Under the pieces are notes generated by a model. That model had not been told where the DNA came from. It was given only the letters and a program-made list of their open reading frames with translations, and searched no databases. Shown here in pieces: positions 58,515 to 64,000 of a stretch of DNA of 64,000 nucleotides. Numbering within the stretch: position 1 is the stretch's first letter; every line of letters starts with the position of its first letter. The position numbers and the translations under genes are program-made. Source of the stretch: Type-B symbiont of Plautia stali (GTDB lineage: Bacteria > Pseudomonadota > Gammaproteobacteria > Enterobacterales > Enterobacteriaceae); assembly GCA_001485295.1 (NCBI GenBank), contig BBOA01000005.1, forward strand, positions 1-64,000. The letters are read 5' to 3'.

Positions 58515-59029
58515 AGAGTTAACCTATAATAGCACATGAAATACCTCAAGGTCGTGAACCGATCGATTGAACGAACAGTTTGCGGCATTGATAAAATTAA
58601 AGCATATCCATTCAGCAGAATTTTCTACTGCCTACATAACGCAATAATTAATGTTGAAATTATTACGTCATGTGACTTTTGGACTAAATATGCGCTTTTT
58701 TACCGAGGATAGCGCATCAGCCAGTGGCAAAAACGCGCAGATAAAAGATCGTGACGTCAGCGGGTTTTTCTTAAAATATCGCAAGGCGCATTTTGCCTGA
58801 TGACGGCCTATCAGGTCGTCAGGAGAAACCGCAGCGGCAAAGGGCGCGCGGCGGGGTAGTCGCTCTTGCCGCTGCGGTGCGATTCGGTAATATTTTGCAC
58901 CTTACGCTTAACGGAAAATCAATGGTAAGGAAAGAGACCGCTCCCTTCGATAATCCTTGGCTATCAGCCATCGACAGCACGGAAAAAACTGACTCGTTAC
59001 GCGTCGTTTAATCCTCTCCATCCTGCGTC
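58515..59029. other. Gene-free region upstream of proP
   Basis: About 515 bases: an AT-rich left part that probably held the proP promoters, and a right part with short chance frames (for example 58,793-59,011) that I do not recognise. Confidence 0.45.
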
Positions 59030-59324
59030 AGGGAGGTCGCGCAGCGTCTGGCCTGAGCCACGCTCACTGAACCAACGGTCCGAAATCCGCCCCAGCCGCG
59101 CAAACGATTATCTTGCGGCGGAACGCCGCAGGGACGAAGAAGCGCGTCAAGCGGACGCGTCGTCCGAAGAGGAGTATCGACAGCTGTTGCCGACGCTGGC
59201 GCGCATTAACCAGCAGCTTAGGACGACGAAGGCCGCGCTGCCGCAGGCGGGCTGTCAGCATGAGAGCGTCGAGGTGACGCTGCGCGTAGTGCGTAAACAG
59301 TGCGCCAGACGGCTAAAGCAGTGA
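59030..59324 (+). pseudogene. Unidentified coding remnant
   Basis: An open stretch reads SRANDYLAAERRRDEEARQA, EEEYRQLLPTLARINQQLRT and VEVTLRVVRKQCARRLKQ and ends in TGA. The charged, helical composition suggests a coiled coil. No start codon is visible in frame near the left end. I do not recognise the family. Confidence 0.35.
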
Positions 59325-59531
59325 GCGCAGTGGCTGATGATGCAACCAAGCGGCGATATCCTCGACCGCCTCGCTAAAAATGTCGCTGTCGGCAAGCGTG
59401 GCGATCAGCGTCTCATCGTCAGCGATATGCTGCTGTAGCGAGCGTGTCTGAACGGCGGGGCGCAGCGACGACCAGTCCGTCAGCGACAGCGCCATGTTCT
59501 GGTAGTCGTCAAGAAGGGTGCAGTTGAGCAT
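59313..59531 (-). pseudogene. D-2-hydroxyacid dehydrogenase reduced to its two ends
   Basis: MLNCTLLDDYQNMALSLTDW and TLIATLADSDI are the N-terminus of D-2-hydroxyacid dehydrogenases, followed directly in frame by FSEAVEDIAAWLHHQPLRSL, the normal C-terminus. The roughly 240 residues between, including the NAD-binding domain and catalytic Arg-Glu-His, are missing. The result is a clean 72-codon frame, an internal deletion derivative. Confidence 0.75.
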
Positions 59532-59533
59532 CG

Positions 59534-61045
59534 TCAGAATCCTCTATATGCATTGGCTGCCGTTCATACTCTGCGAGCCAGGCGATCAGCGCGTCGTTAT
59601 CCTAGTAGTAGCCCTGAATAAAGGGCACGCCGCGCTGGCGCAGATAGAGATACTGCAGCGCGGTTTCTACCCTTCGCCCAAAACCTTCAATTGTAGCTTA
59701 TAGCAGCGTGATAATCGCGTCCAGCACCCGGGTTTCGCCCGACAACGATTCGATGGCATTAATACAACCGTGACCGATTTTCAGATAGTCGAGCGCGAAG
59801 GTTTACAGATAGCTGAGCGAGCAGTGGCCGGTGCCAAAGTCATCGATTGCCACCTTCATTCCGTCGGCGCACAGGCGATCAAGTTTTCGCGCCATAGCGT
59901 CGCCATCTTTTATCAGGCTGTGCTCGGTTAGCTCTAGGGTGATCAGCAGCTGTTTGTGTTTCACCTTGTCGGCAAAACCGAGCAGATCCTCGACAAAGGC
60001 GGATGATCGGCAGCGACGTTGATAGCTAGGGCGCGACCTGCCATTGCTGAATGTCGCTGGCGATCAGATCGAGCAGGTGGCGCGTCAGCGGCATAATCAT
60101 ACCCTTCACTTCGGCGGCGTTGATAAAGATATCAGGGCGGATCGTATCGCCGCTAGGCAGCGTCCAGCGCAGTAGCGCTTCCGCGCCGGCGCAGCTCTGG
60201 GTGTGGTTGTTATAGATCGACTGGTAGTGTACGGAGAACTGGCGCGCATGAATGGCGCGACGGATCTCATCCCGCTAGGAGATGCGCCGCTGCAGCTAGT
60301 TGGCGGTGAGCACCATCAGCAGAATAGAGAGGATGGCCGTCATCGGCAGGAAAATAAAGGTCACCTACCGTTAGACGCGCATCAGCTCCGTGCTAGGCGT
60401 CTCGATAGTGGAACTAATGTGAGATAGCACTCCGACTGCGCCTAGTGAACTTGGATGTTGAAAAAACTGGCGTGAGACGCGATCGCTCTCCCCACTATAA
60501 TGGGTGCGCCGTTGTCAAAGCGCATGCTGAGCCGATAGTCATGCACCTCGCCGATGGCGTCTATAAAATCCATCAGATACTGGCTGTCAATAATGGCCCA
60601 AAGGGCTTCGCCGTCCGCTAACTAGCGGACAAAAATCACCGCCGGGCGCTATGGTACGCCATCTGCACCGGCTAGGGAGAGGCTCTACATTTCGCGTAAC
60701 GAGCTAGGATTCGTGCCGTACGGGGATAAGCAGGTGACGTTTCCCCTTGCTAATTTGCCGATAGCGCGAAAATAGGCGTTAAGCGTGCCGGCGCGCTGCA
60801 GTATGTCTTTAATTTGGTTACAGGGTTGATGATGGAACTAATGCAGCCAAGAGATCATATCCTAGGCGCCGTCGCTCCTCTTTTCCGCCTGCGAAAGCAG
60901 CGTATTCGCGGCGCTGATCTGCTACTGTTCGACGGTGTGACGCGCATCAATGGCGGTAAACAGAATACCGAGCAGCAGGGGCAGCACCCCAGACAAAATA
61001 ATAATTATTCTGGCGTAGTCGCGTTTTCTTTTTAACGGCGGCAAC
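59534..61045 (-). pseudogene. CSS-motif EAL c-di-GMP phosphodiesterase, broken
   Basis: Minus-strand blocks: ARIIIILSGVLPLLLGILFT (first membrane helix), CNQIKDILQRAGTLNAYFRA with a CSS-type periplasmic domain, LWAIIDSQYLMDFIDAIGEV, then AGAEALLRWTLPSGDTIRPD (EALxRW motif), AAEVKGMIMPLTRHLLDLIA and GVPFIQGYYWDNDALIAWL. At least eight stops, mostly TAG, and several frameshifts are present. The family degrades c-di-GMP under redox control. Confidence 0.8.
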
Positions 61046-61281
61046 GGAGAATTCCTCTGAATATTGATACGTCAGTGAGGAAACGCAAATTCAGTCAGCG
61101 CAGCATAGCACGCCTTCAGGCCGTGCAGGGTAGCGTTTTGCTCAGATGAGCAGGTGATGAGGATCAAGTATCGACAGCACTTTTCATTTATTGTCTTTGT
61201 TTTGCCGCTTTTGGCATTTCCCTGCGGCGAAAACACTGTGTAACAGTGACGCCACATCGAAGAGCATAAAAAGAGGCGAAT

Positions 61282-61990
61282 ATGAGTACGGCAACCCTGA
61301 TATCATCTCACCTTCAGCAGCGCATTACCGACGCGGAGTGGTAGGCGCGCGTCAGACTGACGCAGGCCTACCACTTGGCGGCGAAGTTGCGCTGGACCGA
61401 TCATATTTACACCCATTTTTCGCTGCGTGTGCCGGGCGATGAGCCGCACTTCCTGATTAACGCCTACGGTCAGACCTTCGACGAGATCCAGCCGGAAACC
61501 TTGGTCAAGATCGATATCGACGGCAATATCATCGACGATCCCACCGGGTTGAGGATCAATCCGGCAGGCTTCGTGATCCACAGCGCTATTCATCGTGCGC
61601 GCCCGGGTGCGCACGCGGTGATGCATACCCACACAGCGGCGGGTATCGGCGTGTCAGCGCAAAAGCGGGGGCTGCTGATGATTTCGCAGCACAGCACTCG
61701 CTTTCACAAACGCGTCGCCTATCACGACTACAAGGGATCGCGCTCGATATGGGCGCCGTAGCATCGTCGCCGATCTCGGCGCACTCAACGCGCTGATTCT
61801 GCGCAATCACGGCCTGCTGACCGCAGGAGGCAGCATCGAGGAGGCGTTCTATAACCTCTATTACCTCGAGCGCGCCTGCTAGGCGCAGCTGACCGCGCAG
61901 TCAGGCGGCGCGGAGCTGATAATTCTGCCGCCCGCCGATGTGGAGAAGATCACCGCGCGCATTTCGCACGGCATCCGCGCCGTGACGGCC
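61282..61990 (+). pseudogene. Class II aldolase/adducin-family protein, broken
   Basis: MSTATLISSHLQQRITDAEW, a TAG, ARVRLTQAYHLAAKLRWTDH, then IYTHFSLRVPGDEPHFLINA and PGAHAVMHTHTAAGIGVSAQ, where HTHT carries the metal-binding histidines. A frameshift after AYHDY destroys the remainder, but LRNHGLLTAGGSIEEAFYNL is readable in the next frame, with a TAG in the ARACQAQ segment. Close relatives are sugar-acid or YgbL-like aldolases. Confidence 0.82.
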
Positions 61991-62103
61991 AAGGATATAT
62001 CGCGAAGGTGCAGAAGGTGTCGGATCTCTTCAGCGAGCTGAAGATCCTGCCAAATAAGGTGAGTGTGGCAGCGATTACCGACCAGAGTCTGTTTCCGCGG
62101 TAA
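61991..62103 (+). pseudogene. ABC substrate-binding protein 3' fragment (SsuA-like)
   Basis: IAKVQKVSDLFSELKILPNK and VSVAAITDQSLFPR resemble the last helix and strand of aliphatic sulfonate-type binding proteins. The fragment joins the class II aldolase remnant at about 61,990, a deletion junction. The call rests on a short match. Confidence 0.4.
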
Positions 62104-62144
62104 CGGGGAACGGGCGCTTTACCCATGCCATGTTGAACGGTATG

Positions 62145-62470
62145 TCAATCGTTCAACAGCGTCTGACGCCGCGCCGCCAGCCCTTTAAAACGGCCAATCG
62201 CCGAATAACTTGGATTAGTGCGCTTGTGCAGGTCGTCGAGCATCTGATGGCCGTGATCGGGACGCATCGGGATTGCATGCTTCTCGCCCACACGCCTGCG
62301 ACGCTGCTCCTCCGCCAGAATCACCCAGATGACACCCGACCATATCGACGTCGCCCGCCAGATGGGTCGCCTCATGGTGGCTTCGCGCTGGGTGGCGTGC
62401 AGATGGATAAAGTTGATGCGGTCCGCGAAGCGCGCCGCGATGGGGGCCCACTTGGCGTAAGTGCAGCAGC
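62145..62470 (-). pseudogene. uxuA: Mannonate dehydratase UxuA, 3' fragment
   Basis: Minus-strand residues FADRINFIHLHATQREA, MRPDHGHQMLDDLHKRTNPS and YSAIGRFKGLAARRQTLLND match the C-terminus of UxuA, with the RPDHG metal-site motif. Frameshifts lie between the blocks and the rest of the gene is gone. It signals former hexuronate catabolism. Confidence 0.82.
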
Positions 62471-62480
62471 GGCTGCTGGG

Positions 62481-63527
62481 CTAAATTTTCCGCTGCTTAG
62501 GGCGGCCCGCGCCGAGCATGATCGCCAGTTGGCTGCCGCCCGGCGTGGTTTCCATCAGAATTTTCGTGATGCTGGTCAGCGGCACCGAAAGCAGCATGCC
62601 GACCGGCCCCAGCAGCCAGCCCCAGAAGATCAGCGACAGAAACACCACTAGCGTCGACAATCCTAAGCCGCGCCCCATTACGCGCGGCTCCAGCATATTA
62701 CCGAACACCATATGAATGGCGATAAACAGCACTGCTACCAGCATCGCGTCATAAGGGCTGTTGAGCAGCAGCGCCTGCAGCACCGGCGGAATGCCGGCGA
62801 TGATCGGGCCGATATTGGGAATGTAATTGAGGATGAACGCCACTACGCCCCACAGCAGCGCGAACTTGATGTCGAGCAGGAACAGCGAGCCCAAGACCGC
62901 CATGCTGGTAGCCAGGCTAATAAGCGTCTTCAGGGCCAGATAGTGCGTCACGCCTTTCAGCGCGCGGTGCAGACTAGCGATGCGGATCTGCGGGTTGGTC
63001 AGCGCGTTGCGCATTTTGTAGGGCAGATGGTGCACTTCAAACAGCATAAATACCACCGTCAGAATCAGTAGCACGAAATTGCTCATCATGCCGGAGAACT
63101 GCGTCAGCGCGACGGTGGCGAACGACATCAGCATATTGGGATCGAAGTGCTGTACCAGCGTCGTGGTCGAAACGTGAATACTGATACCAGCCGCCAGATG
63201 CTGCACCACGCTCATCTTCTGCTCCATGGTGGCGCGCAGCTGCGGGTAGAGATCGGAGAATTCGCTTACCGAGCTGGCCAGCACCGCGACCAGCAACAAA
63301 ATTACGATAAATATCACCGTAATCACCACCGTGATCGCCAGCCCACGCCACCAGCCGCGCCGCATCAGAAAGGTGACGATGGGATTGAGTACGATGGCGA
63401 AAAAGGCCGCTAGTAAAAACGGCACCATAATATCGGACGCGGCGCGGATACCGGCGAGAATAATCACTAGCATCGCCAGCTTAATCAGAATGCTCTGTCC
63501 TGTTTTTTCTTGCTGTAGTTCGCTCAT
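62481..63527 (-). CDS. yhhT: AI-2E transporter-family membrane protein YhhT
   Basis: The 348-residue protein aligns along its length with E. coli YhhT (about 349). It has seven or eight membrane helices and the conserved VFMLFEVHHLPYKMRNAL, ALKGVTHYLALKTLISL and VAFILNYIPNIGPIIAGIPP segments. The family (TqsA/PerM/YdiK) contains putative efflux or ion/solute exporters; the YhhT substrate is not established. The frame is intact. Confidence 0.9.
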   Translation of the reverse strand: MSELQQEKTGQSILIKLAMLVIILAGIRAASDIMVPFLLAAFFAIVLNPIVTFLMRRGWWRGLAITVVITVIFIVILLLVAVLASSVSEFSDLYPQLRATMEQKMSVVQHLAAGISIHVSTTTLVQHFDPNMLMSFATVALTQFSGMMSNFVLLILTVVFMLFEVHHLPYKMRNALTNPQIRIASLHRALKGVTHYLALKTLISLATSMAVLGSLFLLDIKFALLWGVVAFILNYIPNIGPIIAGIPPVLQALLLNSPYDAMLVAVLFIAIHMVFGNMLEPRVMGRGLGLSTLVVFLSLIFWGWLLGPVGMLLSVPLTSITKILMETTPGGSQLAIMLGAGRPKQRKI

Positions 63528-63615
63528 TCACTCTCCTGAAAAGCCAAACCGCAAAGAATAGTATAGCCGATGGGGAATTAAACACCTGATTCTGTTATGA
63601 AAGCACAGCGATATT

Positions 63616-64000
63616 TAGACTTTTTTACTGCGTTGTACCAGCGCAGTCGCACTGAGCATCAGCGCCAGCATGGCGAATGAGGTGACGGTCGCCATCGTCA
63701 TGCCTTGTCCCACCGAGCCTTGTTCGAACTGCCGCCAGATAAACAGGGCAACGGTTTACGTCCCAGCGGACGCGAGCAACAGCGAGGTCACCACCTCGCG
63801 CGAGGCGATGGCGAACACCATCATCATTGCCGCCAGCAGGCTGGGCGCAACTAGCGGAAGCACCACCAGACGCAGCGCCTACCGGCGAGACGCGCTGGTA
63901 GGCGCGCCGCTGACGTAGCGCACCGGCCAGAGCGCAGTAAGAGAACAGCAGGATCGCCAGCGTGTTATAGGACAAAATCGGCCAGAAGCTGCGGTTTCAG
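63616..64000 (-). pseudogene. ABC transporter permease, 3' part, broken, runs off the window
   Basis: Minus-strand residues SYNTLAILLFSYCALAGAL, SPREVVTSLLLASAGT, TVALFIWRQFEQGSVGQGMT and MATVTSFAMLALMLSATALV match the C-terminal membrane domain of iron- or phosphonate-type binding-protein-dependent permeases. A frameshift follows AGAL, and TAG and TAA interrupt it. The 5' end is beyond base 64,000. Confidence 0.7.

Noticed and set aside
62132-62157. Small inverted repeat GTTGAACG / CGTTCAAC near the uxuA fragment
   Set aside because: Eight-base arms in a decayed region are easily produced by chance, and no function or T tract is associated.

Overview
The window looks like a chromosomal segment of a gammaproteobacterium of order Enterobacterales, probably Erwiniaceae (Erwinia/Pantoea-like). 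Two blocks keep enterobacterial gene order: tRNA-Asp, tRNA-Trp, hdfR, maoP, (yifB), ilvL-G-M-E-D-A, ilvY, ilvC; and gor, rlmJ, prlC, rsmJ, uspA, uspB, pitA, yhiN. A phosphoketolase and a membrane gluconate dehydrogenase add to the Erwinia/Pantoea flavour. The striking property is decay: more than half of the recognisable genes are broken by TAG stops, frameshifts, internal deletions or truncation, at a base composition still typical of free-living relatives. That is the picture of a recently host-restricted bacterium, for example an insect symbiont. The family and lifestyle are inferences; no named species can be proven from this window alone.

Layout. 1-10.5 kb: tRNAs, hdfR, maoP, a yifB scar, then the isoleucine-valine operon with leader peptide and attenuator. 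ilvG and ilvM (acetolactate synthase II) are destroyed, while ilvE, ilvD, ilvA and ilvC are intact and ilvY is intact except for its start codon. 10.5-31.5 kb: a graveyard containing a D-peptide/D-glutamate catabolic operon (dppA-like peptidase, dipeptide ABC transporter, DgcN/DgcA-like enzymes), mntP, mqo, phosphoketolase, LysE, MocR, GST, SDR, yhjC and yhjE (with yhjD intact), a serine hydrolase/ABC cluster, lgoD-like dehydrogenase, nucleoside hydrolase, and a toxin-antitoxin pair whose toxin is broken. 31.5-38.5 kb: a probable fluoride riboswitch with damaged crcB, an intact sugar isomerase-like gene, an intact ABC exporter and more remnants. 38.5-47.7 kb: a conserved core with gor, rbn (RNase Z/BN), prlC, rsmJ, uspB and pitA intact, and rlmJ and uspA broken. 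47.7-64 kb: yhiN, an uncharacterised membrane gene, split lacI-type and hydrolase genes, an AraC regulator, queH (intact), gluconate dehydrogenase remnants, hemB (intact), proP, a c-di-GMP phosphodiesterase, yhhT (intact) and an ABC permease fragment at the edge.

The strongest unexpected structure is a pair of inversion scars. At about 10.60/26.60 kb two genes (a fumarylacetoacetate-hydrolase family gene and an aldo/keto reductase) have exchanged halves in opposite orientation, with a 16-bp inverted near-repeat at the junctions. At about 50.27/54.81 kb a LacI-type regulator and an alpha/beta hydrolase have done the same. Each set of four gene halves is explained by one inversion (about 16.0 kb and 4.5 kb). 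A second theme is mutational: many inactivating stops are TAG in a CTAG context, CTAG is common even in intact genes, and several perfect 14-25 bp tandem duplications occur in decaying sequence.

No new defence system, CRISPR array, prophage or intact insertion sequence was seen. The retained genes (branched-chain amino acid synthesis, haem, glutathione reductase, queuosine, tRNA/rRNA processing, phosphate transport) suggest selection for core and nutrient-provisioning functions while catabolism, transport and regulation erode.
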